Of a DNA stretch of 64,000 bases, positions 13,701-28,091 are shown piece after piece. Below the pieces are notes generated by a model. That model made no database searches, was not told the DNA's origin, and saw only the letters and a list, made by a program, of their open reading frames with translations. Within the stretch, counting starts at the first letter, position 1; the number at the start of each line of letters is the position of its first letter. The position numbers and the translations under genes are program-made. This stretch comes from Hydractinia symbiolongicarpus (Eukaryota > Cnidaria > Hydrozoa > Anthoathecata > Hydractiniidae): positions 7,440,001 to 7,504,000 of the forward strand of contig NC_079886.1 of NCBI RefSeq assembly GCF_029227915.1, read 5' to 3'.

Positions 13701-16464
13701 TGTTCTTTTGTTAAATAGAAGACTGCAGAGTCAATGTTTGCAAATTTGTTTTTTATTCACAAACTTGAATTTCGCATTTTGTAAACAAGAAGAGATATTT
13801 GTAATCTTTTATATTTTACCTTATTGTTGTTGGCTTGTTCGTTTTTTTTTTTCATGTAAATTTTATTACAAAATTCACTTTAGAAATAAGAAAAACAATA
13901 GCTATTAGGGATGCAATTTTGCAATATTTAATTGCGCAATTTCAATAAAAATAATTTTTTTTCACTATTTTCGCAATTATTGAGATTTGCAAACTTAATT
14001 TCAGCAATTTTTGCTTCTGCGAAAAATTTCTATTATTATTATTTTGTTCTTGTAATCGTTAAAGTGCTCTTTGTTGTCCTTTCAATGTTTTAATCTACTT
14101 TAACATTTAAATAATTGGTAAAGAAGTTATAGCTAATAAAAAAAAGTAATCACCACAGGAGAAAGGGGGCAGGGATGTGTAATTTTGTGATACTAAATTT
14201 CTTTAGAGACTTTAAGTATATATTCTTTGTACTCTACGTAATATATAGATCCTTAACATACATTAACTAAGCATTAATTAAATTATAATATACCTACTAT
14301 ACATTGTATATACCACTGAGCCCAAACTCTAATCTTAGAAGCAGTGTATAAAGAAAGTGTAGTTAAAGTTAGTTGAGAGGTTACAAATAAAATAGTTCGA
14401 AATTTTCAAACTCTAAAATGTTTCTCTAAATAATGATTTAATCAACAGAAGTCTCTTGTTCCAGCCACAAAGATGAATTATTGCAAATTTGGATTCCGGT
14501 CATAATATATCAGGTACATAAACATAAAAGATATTGTAATTAAAAAGAACTACCTTATGTGAAAGCTAAGATTTAAATAAAGCAATGAAAGCAGGCGTCA
14601 TGGAGCTTAATTTATTTTTTCTTCGATTATTACTTTAACTAGTCTGCAATATTTGGTCTGTAAAAAAAGGTTTGGTTGGCATATTTTGTCGATTTTTACC
14701 CTCTCTACTGTTGTCCATACCTGTCCGCCTTTTTTCTTAACATCCCTTCTCCCATGTCTATGTGAACTCAAATTGTGATATTTTATTAAATGCTTCTCTT
14801 ATTTTGAATTGGTAATTCTGAGAAATTATTTTTGTCACTAGATGACAAAACGACTTGTATAATGCCCCTTCTTTATTAAAAGACAACTAAATCAACAAGA
14901 AATATAAAAAAAGTTTTCTTTGTAAATAATTTATGCTGATCACCTCTCCTCCCCATGTCTGTGTCTTTCATTTTTGCTATTCCATCAGTGTGTTATGCAG
15001 AAATTTTAATAAGGGCCCGTTGAATTCCAAATGGGAATTTCATGAAGGTGGCCTTAGGTATTATTGAAATCTTATTTCTTATCCCATATTTTGTATTGAA
15101 TATAATAAGCTTCTCTAATAAATTTAGAAATATGGGATAAGCTTTAATTAGGACATAGCCGTTTAACAGCTACTAAGCACGCTGAATTACACTCTGGCCC
15201 TCCCCCCTAAGGTGCAGACAGACTTATGGATGACCCCTTCTGCAACATTTTCTTCAGTCACACGACAACGTTGAAGAGATAATTCTATCTCCGTGACGTA
15301 ACACTGCAGTCAAATTCGATTTGAGTTATAATTTTCTCCTTTTTTTTCTGCCAAATGTTTGTAAAAAAATCGCCAAGCTTAATGAAAACGACACTGTTGT
15401 GCAACAAACATTGACTACAAAGCTTCACAGAAATTTATTACCAGCCTGATAATTTGATTGGCTTACAGGTGGTTTTAACACAGCATTGTATTGAGCCATA
15501 CTAACTGGTTTTCGAAACCATTATTTAAATCCTGCTATTAAAATGTAAACAACTAAAAAAAACAGATGACCATAGCACACAAGAAAATATTAAGTCGCTC
15601 ACTTCGCTTCAATTCACATAAACGATGATTTCAATTTGTTTTGTGAACTTGCAAAAGTGTAAATCAATCAATCTTTTGGGACGATTTAAAAGCATCATAC
15701 CAAACATGTGTTTTTTTCCTTGGCAATTTTGGAATAACATAATACTTAAGAAATTCCTTCGAACTTTCTGTTTACATCAGAAAACGTAAAATAAGATATG
15801 GTCAGGTAATGATGCGGATATTGGCTGGTTTTGTTATTGTGCTGTAAAATAAAAAGCCCGTTTTGTCCTCTGAGTTTGTATTTTACAGTACAACATTAAA
15901 ACTGGTCAGTATACATTTATTATTAAAAATCCACAATCTCTCGCCTGTCTTACAGAAATAAATAATAAACCAAGTATGTGTTGCTTCTAATGCTAAATAT
16001 TAGTTTCTTCTTAAACTATGGCTTTCCTTTTTCATTTTAGGATTAACCAAGAATGGATTTGAAAGAACTTTTAACTTACATTAATGTCAATAACGCTGTT
16101 TAACGTGTCTGTTAGGTGGTTCTAAAAAAAGTTTTCAGTAGTACATCGCAACATTAGTAAGATTCCGTAGTATCTAGTTTATAAACACATCTAAAGAACA
16201 GTCTGCCCATTGCAGCATTAGTTATAGTCTAGATATAAGCTAGATGTAGCCTTTCTGTACACCTTACATTTTGTGGTAATATATTGTCAGTAAGTTTTCC
16301 AGTTTAGTAATATCCTAGATGCATAGAGTCAGTGTTCATTTTATAATTATTTATTGCATATTTTTTTTCTCTTAAATATATTATTTATAATGCTAATTGC
16401 ACACACATATTGAATTATTGTTGATAAATAAATTGAATTAATGTTGATAAATAATCACTCATTG

Positions 16465-16514
<50 letters not shown>

Positions 16515-19500
16515 TTTATTTGTTTTGTTTTGTTACAAAAAGGAATTATGCCAGATGATTACAATTTTTTTTAATAATTGCCATGGTTGCTGAAATAAAA
16601 TCTTGCTTTTAGGTAATCTAAAGCCACCAAATATTACTCGACCTGGTCCTCCAGGGCCACCCGGTCCACCGGGTGAAAAGGTACTGCCACTAATTTATTA
16701 TTTTGCGGAATTATTTAAACTTTTTTAAGTAAATGTCTTTGTTTTACATTAACATATCCACTAAAATTAGCAAGCCAACTGAACAGAAGAATTAAAATTT
16801 TATGAAAAGTCAATTTACCTGAGAGGTTTGTGAAATAACATATGTAATAATGTGTTAAAACTGTTTTTACAAAATCTTTTACCAGGGTGAGAAAGGGATG
16901 TCTGGTCCTGATGGCAAGCCAGGAAAAATTGGGAAAAAAGTATGGACATTTATGTTATATCTTCTTTAATATACAACTGTGCGTGAAAACATTAAAGTTT
17001 TATTTGTATTTGCTGCTTTTTAGGGAGAACCTGGCATGAAGGGTGAGAAAGGTATGGACGGTGACAAAGGACCTCCTGGAGGGTTTGGTGATGGACCAGA
17101 TGGGTCAAATACTAAAGGACCAGACCCAGAAGCAGGAGCAGTTGGTGTAATTGAAGGCGAAGCTGTACCAGGTCCAGGAAATATAATTTATGATATGCGA
17201 AAGGGTCCAGTGGGACCTCCCGGTGCATCTGGTGACGTTGGAAGTGCAGGAGATCCTGGTGATGATGGAAAACCTGGAAAACCTGGACGTGATGGCCCTG
17301 CTGGGCCGAGAGGATTTTTTGGTAATCCTGGTCAAAAAGGAGAATCCGGAACGGATGGAACACCAGTACGCATTAAGCTTATTTCATCATTTATACCTAT
17401 TGAACGCAATGTGAATGTACGATTGTCAACCTTTTCTGTTTTTAGGGTGCCCCTGGAGAGCAAGGACCGCAGGGAGAGCTAGGCAGGCCAGGCCAACCTG
17501 GTGGCCGTGGTATCCCTGGCCCACAAGGACCGTTTGGATGGAAAGGACAGCAAGGAATCGGCGGTGGTGAAGGTGATGTCGGTGATAAAGGAAAAAAAGG
17601 ACCAAAGGTAATAACTTTTACCAATATAATTTGATAGTTTGCTATATCTTAATATTGTTATATAATAATTAAAAGAAAACTTGTTTAAAATTCAGCAAAA
17701 GCTTTTCGATTTTACTAAATTATTATCAGTGCTAAAAACGGTATTCAAAACATTTACATTCATTTATGCACATGTAATAATTATTTATATTGAGAGGTAA
17801 TTATGTAAGTAAAGAAGAAATAAAACCAAAAAAACAATAAAATACGTGCACAAGGAAGTAACAAAATCTATGTTATATCATTTCTAAATAAAACTAATTT
17901 TTTATCTATAGTTTACTGTAGTTTTTTAGCATTGATAATGATTTAATAAATCGAGAAGCTTTCCCAAAGTTTTAAACACGCAGTCTTTTAATTATTCTAT
18001 AATAATTTTAACAGTATATTAGTAAACCTTAAACCAGTATCTATGGCAATTACCCCTGTAAATTTACTTATTTATCTGACAAGATGACGCTAGTTTTAAA
18101 AAACAAAACCCTTCCCAAATTTGTAATGTTTTTATAAAAAAAAAATGTTAAAAAACCATGAAAGTCCTATTATACATCTTTTATGGTAATAGGGATATTC
18201 TGGCGAAAAAGGTGCCCGAGGAGATCTAGGACCATCTGGATACCCTGGCGAAGAAGGTCCAGAGGGTCCAGTTGGTCCACCAGGACAGAGAGGTTTACCT
18301 GGTCCTGATGGAAAAGAGGGACAATTTGGACCAAATGTGAGTATTTATATTAAAAAGTTTTTATATGAAGAAAAACCATTTTGTATTGCTTGAAAATTTT
18401 AAACTGATTTTAGGGACCAATTGGGGCAAAAGGTCAGCCCGGACCGAGGGGAAATCGTGGTGCTAAAGGAGAATCTGGATCAATGGGAGGAAGGGGTGTT
18501 AAAGGAGGTGTTGGAGATGAAGGTCCACAAGGAGAGCAAGGGCCAATTGGTGGGCCTGGTGCCCCTGGAGAAGATGGAAAAGCGGGACAAACTGGTCCAG
18601 ATGGACCCCCAGTGAGTATTCTGCTTGTTGATAAATTTCACGTTGACTTTAACAGATCTTGACAATTGGAATTATTTTTCAGGGTTTGCCTGGACAAGTG
18701 GGTCCTTTAGGTCCTGCAGGCCAAAGAGGAGAGATTGTAAGTGTAATTTACATGTGTGATATAACCTGAGTTTAGGAATGTTATACTCTTATTTTAATCA
18801 GCGAGTTATATTTATAGCCTGTATTTAATACGCTTGAACACGTACTTTTAAAAACTGGAATTTTTTTAAAAAGACTCCACACTCCCTATGTGTATATGTT
18901 TAGGGTCCTGCCGGTGGTGATGGTCCACCTGGTTTACTTGGACCAAAAGGTGCTAGAGGTGAGAATGGAAGACGGGGTGTTTCTGGTGTCAAAGGAGAAA
19001 CAGGTGATCAAGGTGAACCCGGATTAAAGGGTCCGTTAGGTCAACAAGGAACGCAAGGAAAGACTGGATCAGCTGGACCTAGAGGCAGACCAGGTGTGGC
19101 CGGGGGCCAGGGAAGACAAGGTCAACCTGGAGATCCGGGACAGACTGGTCGTGTTGGTGCAAAAGTAGGTTATGGTTTATTTTTAATAGCGTTTTACGTG
19201 TCTCAAGATGTGTCAACAGGTGCTAAATGGTTACTTGTGGAACTTAAGAATGCTCGTCTTTAGCGGCAGAATGTTTACCTAGTTTTTTTGTTTCTAAACC
19301 ACTTGGTATCTAAAAATTTAAAACAATAATGATGCTTGTGTGTGTGTTTTTTTATGGTCAAGACAATAAAAATGGAATTTTGATTATTGCAGGGTAATCA
19401 AGGTTTGCCTGGTAAACAAGGACCATTAGGAAATCCAGGTTCCAGGGTAAGTAACTACTAATTTAACACAGTTTTTCTGTATCAGAAATAAAAATTATAA

Positions 19501-22500
19501 TAAAAGGATCTTAATGTGTAATGTTGAATTAAACTCGTTAGGGATATACTGGTTTATCAGGGGCCAAAGGCTTTCCTGGTGATTCTGGAAGCGTTGGTAA
19601 ACCAGGTGTAGCTGGACGAGACGGTAAACATGGACAAACGGGACTTAGTGGAAAAGATGGTGATAAAGGAGTACAAGGAGCTCAGGTAAGCGACTATCAA
19701 CATGGGAAATTATAGCACCAGTTTTCACTTTTATTTGCCATGTAATTCAGTACTCAGATTTTCATGATAAGTCCTGTGAAATTTTAATTGATTTGTTTTA
19801 GCCACAATTATAATGTAGCGCGTGGCCTTGTGGTTATGAAGTTCTCTTTGTAATCACAAGATCCGTGGTTCAGTCTACAGCGCGGCATGTTTAGCAAGTG
19901 TCTTTACTACAGCTACGGCTCAACCCATGCCATGTGAGGGAAATTAAGTAGGTATTACCGGGGTATACATAATGTATACATTCCGAACGCAGGACAAACA
20001 TTGATAACACTGTTTCAAACACTGAAGTGGCGATATCCTGTATAAATGTTCGGAATAATAATAATAATAATATATTTGAACTTAAAATTTTTCTTATTGT
20101 TCACATGATGATAGAATGACCTTTTGGCTTTTCAAAAAGTAAAAAATTGACTTGACATGTCATGCCAATGTGACAATAGGGTGATGACAATAGAAACAAT
20201 AGATTTTAGTCAAGAAAAGATTTCTTAAGTTAGGAAATCGAAATGTTCTGAATGATAGCAACCATACAAGTGATCAAAATGAAATTTTCTTCATTTAGAA
20301 CAATCTAAACATTGATCTGAACCTCTCCTGAAAATTTCAGCTCAAAAGGATGACTACAACAGTCACAATCTTTTCTCAAAGCTCAAAAACCTTATTTCCG
20401 GGAAATCGCCAAAAAAGATAATTGTCACGTCAAAATAGTAAAAATTTTGCATTTGAGGGCAATCTTTAAGTAATTCTGGTGAAAAATCATCCTATAAACC
20501 TATTTATATCATAAGATAAATATATACAACATAATAATTTGTCAAAATCCAAAAAATATAGATAAACAGTTATCTAATATACTCCCTGTCTGAAACAAAT
20601 AAAATTTCAGGTTCCCTCCATTCGTCGCTTGTCACCGTCTTTGGTGAAGGACAACTAGACCCTTTGATTTAGTTTATCTACAATGATATCTTTATCAGGC
20701 AGTTTGTTAACTGTGAAACCACCAGATTGATAAGATTTAGCAGAGCTTTTGCATATCTTTCTCAAGAATCTCAGTCTCTGACGACGTCTCCGGTAATAAG
20801 ATGTGACCTTTCGGCTTTTATGATAAATGCGTTTCTTGTTTTCTTGTTGGTAACCAATCAGAGTGTTAGTACCAATGTCAGTTATGACTACTTTCTCTAG
20901 AATTGCTCCATGTCCTGCAGCCCCCACATTCCAAGCAATAATGGTTTGGGCTGCTGCAGCCTCAAGTTTTGCCTTACCACAGAAAACCTGCTTTGGGCAT
21001 TTAGCCCAGAGGATGTTATTAATAGATTCGTTTGGTTCTTAGTAAATCCCTTCCACACCTTTCTAGAAGGGTAAAGCAGGACAATCTATCAAAGATGGGT
21101 TTTAACTCAGCACAAAATGTTTGGCAAGCAACGGTCTTGGTTGTACCTTGATGTTCCATTTATTTTGTCCTTTTGGTAAGGACACCACGACGTTGACGAC
21201 CTTGGGCAGAACTTATACTGTTCATCCAATGATTTTTTCCCACCCAGAATGGTGTGATCAAAGATAGCCCAAACAGCATCAGTCATGGTTTTTAAACGTC
21301 CTTGGTTACTCCGGATTGCTGCACCAACAAAACATATTTTAGACTTGACGACATAATCTAGATAATGTATACAACACCAAGCAAAGACGAAAACCCATAT
21401 CTTTTCCGCCAAGTACCATCTACTGAGACACTACACTCAAAAATATCTGGATCAATATCTTTCCCTTTACCATTGTTATTGATTAAAAATTTCTATATGT
21501 TTTCAGCACTTATTCGTAATGTCTCTGTTACCACGGCTTTGCTCGCTTCTGAAAGACGCTTCACATTTTGATTGAAGCTAGCTGGGGTTGGTGGTTGGGG
21601 TAAATTTAAGGTAGAGCATAACTTTTGGAGAGCAGTGAGTCCAAATCCACTGGAAAAGCTGGATTTTGTTGCCCTTAAATTTATCTCGGACGTGTGAGAA
21701 ATTGATTTGCTAGTTTCGAAATCGGTGCAGGCGTTGCATACATTTCAATGACAATTGTTCCTTCAAGCCATGCCTTCTAGAATCATCCTGCAACAAAATC
21801 AACCTGCTTTTAGGATTCTTAGAGCTCTTACAGATTGTTGAGAGTTCAAATCCTTTTTGTAGAAGAGAACTGTCAATAATTTTGTTTCCAAAGCACGGCC
21901 GTTTGGATACTTTGGATGCTTGGCTATCGGGCGGCGACAGTCCCAGTTCGGTTAATACCCGCTTTCGAGTAAACACACCTTCACGCTCCTTAGCTCTCAA
22001 AGGACAATTTCTTTCTATTTTGTCAAGAGATCTGTTGAATTTATCAGGTGAAAAGTTTGTTGTGACATTGTTATTTTCTTTCGGTGCGCCTTTATAACCT
22101 TTACGTTTTTTCTTGTATTTGCTTCGTTTTTTAATTCCAACCATTTTATTTAATTAGTTCTAAATAAACAGAAAGATATAAAGTGAATAAAGAATAACAA
22201 GAAATAGAAGTATTGTTCCATTTTATCTCCAGATATTGATCAAAACAGCACACAAGTCAAAACAAGGTTTCATAGACTTCAAGAAGCTTCACTGCCAATT
22301 TCTCCGCCACCCTATTGACTCCGTATACATTATACACGAAAATATGAGGCGCCATTTAGTTCGATATTACCCGTGGTTCATTCGGGCGCAATTTCAACAA
22401 AAACTGGTTACTGGTTGAGGCAGAAAGCCCCTAACAACAGAACCCTACCCAGTTGCTAAGGGAAAATTCAAAATTCCAGGATTCACCCCTCCTAATTATG

Positions 22501-25500
22501 CAAAATTTTGTACTTTCCACTTCGATTTTCAAAAAATTATTTTAGGGGGTGATATAAGATGACTTTAAGCAAAAAAACTCACAATTCAAAAAAAATTTTT
22601 TGAGCCTCAAAAAAAATATAGAGCCACCTTACGTCCTTGGTGTAACCCACCACATCCTTTTTTAAGAACCCTCCATTTTAACAGGTGTAAAATGGTTTTA
22701 TCGTCGCGGTAGTTTTATCAATAAACGTTTTGGTTGAGAAGCTTATGTTTTCTACCTTTAGGGTTTGCAAGGGTTACCTGGTCCTGTGGGTGCTGGTGGT
22801 GCAAATGGTGAGCCAGGTGAAACAGGTGATTCAGGACAGAAAGGTGCAGATGGAGCAAAAGGATTCCCGGTACAATTTTATTTTATGTTAAACTTAACAT
22901 GTCATATTTATATTTGCAAATAATAAGATGCCGTTAAATTCACATATTTTGTTAGGGTGAGTCTGGAGCACGAGGAGCGCCTGGTGTGGTTGGACAGCCT
23001 GGTGAAACCGTAAGAGAATATCTCCATTTTAGCTATCTTTTATCGCTTACACACTGTTCTTTTATTATTATGTATCATTTTTCTTCAAGGGTGCAATTGG
23101 ACCAGCAGGAGAACCTGGCTCTCCTGGAGCACCTGGAATCCAAGGTTCAGCCGGACCAAGGGGAGAAACTGGTTTAATTGGACTTGACGGTTTGATAGGA
23201 GCAAAGGGGTCAGCAGGACGACCTGGGAACCCTGGCCAAAATGTAAGTTTTGAAGGTGTTTTAAACCTGATTTAAAACTTTTATAATAAAACTATCTTGT
23301 TTTATTATAAACGAAGAAACCCTGGTTGGCCATAATCTAAATGTATTTCTAGGGCGATCAAGGTGCTCCTGGCACAGCTGGTTTGCCAGGGACTCCAGGG
23401 GTGCGTGGAAAGCCCGGTGAGCGTGGTGATCCCGGAACTGATGGCGGACAAGGAGATACGGGTGTACCTGGCACACCTGGTTTAACTGGTATGCGGGGAA
23501 GTCAGGGTCCAAATGGACCGACAGGACCACCGGGGAATCAAGGTCGAAAAGGAGCAAGGGTAAGTTACTATTCACCCTTCATTGTTGCCTGCTCTTTGTA
23601 TTTCTTTACGGGTTATTTTCTGTAATTCGTTTTATTTGAATATCATTACATCGTTGTTTTTGTTTTTTGACTGGTTTGTCTACTATCAGAAGTACACTAC
23701 TGGTGTGAAGTAGAACTTTTTTTTAATTTTAGGGGCTGCCAGGAATTAATGGAAAAAAGGGACAAGATGGAAATGCTGGGTCTAGAGTGTGTATTTTTAA
23801 TTTTAATTATGTATTTATTTTTAAATTGGCCTGCATTGTTTTGACAGCTATCGAGTCTGACAGTCCCTTATTCATAATCGGTAGCAATTTACGGCGATTT
23901 TGGGTCAAGATTTCATACTTAGGCGATCTTTTAATACACATTCTGGGGGAAAGCGTCTGCTGTAAAAATTATCCCGTTTTCGTCTTGTACTTGGTCAGGA
24001 AGTATGATGATATTGCAACTAGAATATTTTGTCCTTTCATGTCAATAAGAACTTAACTCAAAACTCTTCTTTGTCTACAAAAATACTTTTGAAACTAAAG
24101 GCGATAAGCCGCAAATTGTTGTTTCACGGAACCACCTTATTACTCACCACATGCCAAAGAAATGGAAACAATATAATTTGAAATATATAAACCAATTCCT
24201 ATTTTCAGGGCCCAACTGGTTTAACTGGAGCTCGAGGTTTACCTGGTACCAGAGGAGCTATAGTAAGCGAAGTATTCTTTATATGATAGAAAAAACTATT
24301 TTTTATAATTAAATACGAGAAATTTTTGTAGGGTCCTGATGGTAATCCTGGACTTGATGGCAATCCAGGCCCTGTTGGTGAAGTTGGAAAAACTGGAAAA
24401 CCTGGAGTTCCTGGGTTACCAGGACCTTCTGGACTTAGGGTAATTTCTTTGTTTATTTTTTACGATTGTTATATTTCATAAATTTATTTCATATTTTTGT
24501 ATACAATTGTGATATTTCAGTAAAACAAACTATGCCTCATTTTTTGTGTTAATTTCAGGGGCCAAACGGACCTCCTGGACCACGTGGTGTTAAAGGACCA
24601 GTTGGTGATCGGGTATGTTTGTAAAATTAGGTGTGTTTTGCAGTCTTCTTTGCTCAGGGACAGGCCGGAGCATATGAGAAAAAGAGAAGTCATCAATCGT
24701 TGCATATAACATCTACTGTTAGCGAATACATTAATAGCAGCAGTTGATGATGTCTGAAATTTAGTCGTTTTTTATTTTGCAGTAGCACCTCGTATTGGTT
24801 CATGTTTTTACTGTTTTTAATCAGGGTTATAAAAATGCAGAATTACGTGGAAATACTCAACTAAACACTTGTTTTAGGGTGATTCTGGAGAGGTTGGACC
24901 TGATGGAGATGCCGGTGTTGCTGGTCAAACAGTAAGGAAAAACATTATCTCCTTTTTATCTTCGTATTTTTTATTGTTTACCTAGATTGATTTAATGACA
25001 TTTAGGGTTTAGCCGGAAGGCGTGGAGAAAAAGGATTAACTGGAGATATTGGTCCAATTGGTGAAGTAGGCGCAATGGGTATGCCTGGCGTGCAAGGACC
25101 AGCTGGACCCATTGGTCCGGATGGTCCTCTTGGACCACCTGGTGTTGCTGGCAAAACTGGAAACAAGGGACCATTAGGTGAACCTGGAGATCCTGGAAAA
25201 CCAGGTACACCTGGTGAACAGGGACCACCTGGAAAAGATGGTACGGATGGTAATCCTGGAACCCCAGGAAAACAAGGTGTTCAAGGTCTCGTTGGACCAA
25301 TTGGCCCCCAGGGACCTCCTGGTCAGCAAGGTGTGCGTGGTAGACCTGGAAAAAAAGGAAGAACTGGTGAAGATGGTCTAAAGGGTTTTCCTGGTCCTAA
25401 TGGACACCCAGGCCTTGCAGGAAAGCGAGGGACAAGAGGAAAAGAAGGTCCTGCGGGAACTGAAGGTCTAGCTGGAAGAAATGGTCGAGACGGAAAACCA

Positions 25501-28060
25501 GGTAATAATGGGGCAGATGGATCACTTGGAGCACAAGGACCTAAAGGAGAATTAGGTGACCGCGGGGATAATGGAGCACAAGGAGGGTTTGGAGATATTG
25601 GTGACACAGGAGGACCTGGACCAGAAGGACCTACTGGTTTTGTGGGACTAACAGGAGCAAATGGTAATTCCGGAAAACAAGGAAAACGAGGTGGAAGAGG
25701 CGACCGTGGTGACAAAGGTCCTAATGGGAAAAAAGGCATCACTGGAAGAGATGGATCAAAAGGCCGCAAAGGTACTATGGGCAGATATGGCATGCAGGGC
25801 CCACCTGGTGACACAGGGGAAAAGGGTGATGACGGCCCTGATGGACCGATGGGATATAGCGGTCCACAGGTTAGTTTTACTGTAATTCCTTTTGATTAGT
25901 AACCCGTCTGACTTTAATACCTCGTTTGGAATTACTTAAATTATTTTGAAAATGCTTTCGATTTATAGGGTAATTCGGGCGAAACAGGCCCAGATGGTAA
26001 AGAAGGAGTTACTGGTGAAAAGGGTCTAACAGGAAATGATGGACCTAGAGGAGCTATGGGCAGAACTGGATTGCCAGGAGACTCAGGTAAACCCGGTACG
26101 GCTGGACCAGCCGGTCCTCCCGGACCATCAGGACCTCCAGGAGATGTGTCTGGCGCTTTAGCTGGAAATTTCTGGGATTACATCAACGCTGGTGGCGGTC
26201 AGAAGGGACCACCAGGTGGCAGGTCATCCAGAAAACGACGTTCAGTAAGTACTAGAATTCTTAGGGGTTGTTTTCGTAAGGTATATCCGTTCGTTTATTT
26301 GCAGTCTCATTGTATCATATAAGTCTCATGTTTAACAAGACTGTTTCGTGTCTGTGCAGGTTGATGACAAAGAATTTGATCAAAATGACATCCCAACTGT
26401 TTTAAAAAAGGTAGGAAAGCAAGATAATTTCTCCTTTGTTTTTTAAAATTGGCAGTTCGTTCATTATAAATGAGTTTGTCATCGACCTTCTTGAGCAAAA
26501 CATAAAACAAATTCTAACACCTTCTACTCGTCGAATAATTGACCTTTTTAAATTTACTTCTTTTTCCCTTGATCCCTCATCCCTCATTTATTTTTCACAC
26601 GTTCTATTTTTGACTCATTTACACCACTTTACGTACGATGTAATGTTTTGATTTCGCGTTGGGAACAATAGACATGCACGCTCATTGGCAAATCATCTAG
26701 ACAGATAAAAAAAACATTGATATGACACATCGCACGCTAGTTGACCTTTCCACTAGCGTACGACTTGTCATGCATTACAACCTTTAGATGAATACCATTT
26801 ATCGTATTGACTGTTATTTTATGCTCTCTTACAGCACTATGAAGTGTTAAAAAATTTCGACAACTTATGGAATACAGTTATTAACGATATTGTGGTGAAA
26901 AAGAAATTGGGGAGCAGATCAAATCCAGCGATAACTTGTGCTGAATTATTCCGCACCAATCCGGATAAAACAACCAGTATGACTATTTACAGTTTTTTTT
27001 TATCGATATTGTGTTTAAAGTTCACATCATTAGAATGCGTGAGCCGCATATCGAAGTGCGACTTCGGTACTACACACTGAAGTGCGACTTCGGTACGACA
27101 CCATGTTATATGACATCACAGATGCTCTGTTATTTCTATCAGTGCCTTTGTTATTCATTTGTATCCCTTCAGACAAGTAAAGCTTCTTTCCAGCCTCTTG
27201 CTATTTTTGATACTTAAAACTCTGATCAAAATTATAGATAGAATCATAATCTTTTTCAAGAAATTTCTTTTAGATGAAAGAAATTCGCTAAATTTAGTGT
27301 TTTTACCTAACGGCAGAAATTACTTCGCGTGAAATACACAAGTTCACCTCGTTCGCGAGAATAATTTCTCGCGAACAAAACTATGAAATTTTAAGATTGG
27401 CGAAAATATAATATTGCCTGTATAAGCTTCTGCAAGAATTCGAACATGTTAAGAGGGGATAGGTGGGTCCAATTTTGCTGAGAAAATAAATGGAAGAAAA
27501 TCATAGCGAAATCGCGTAAACGTAATATAATTGTTCTCTTTGATCATAATCATTCGCGAAAATGTTTTAATGCGAAAATATTTGTAAACAACAAAATGTG
27601 TGAAATCTTTTAAACGCGAAAATTAATGTTCTTCTTTATGAGGAGTGATTCTTCCACCCTGATTAAAATATTTTTAATGATTTTTAGGTGACTATTGGAT
27701 TGATCCGAATGAAGGATCGCCTGATGATGCTATCCTCGTACATTGCAACGCAACCAACTTTGAAACGTGTATATATCCAAGACTATCTGTGGTATGTCCT
27801 TCAGCTTGTATTCGTTTACCTTTTATTTTGTGCAATAAATCTTTTATAAGTTCAGGAAGATCATCCATGCAACTTGCATAGAACACATGGAGAAACATAA
27901 AATATATATATACTTATTTTCCGTTAACATTTCATTTATTTTCCGTTAACATTTCATCATTCATTCATTTATTTATTTATTTATTCATTCATTCATTCAT
28001 TCATTCATTCATTCATTCATTCATTCATTCATTCATTCATTCATTCATTCATTCATTCAT

Positions 28061-28091
<31 letters not shown>

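Larger units (their letters stand above)
19686..22761 (+). other. Collagen intron invaded by transposons
   Basis: This 3.1-kb intron lies between two short helix exons. It is about ten times longer than its neighbours because it contains a tRNA-derived SINE (19813-20073) and a decayed antisense Mutator-like element (coding remnant 20655-22144). The splice sites (gtaagc / acctttag) look intact. Confidence 0.8.

Noticed and set aside
23261-25814. Minus-strand frames rich in Pro (for example 25323-25814)
   Set aside because: They are antisense shadows of Gly-X-Y codons; the plus strand joins perfectly as collagen exons.
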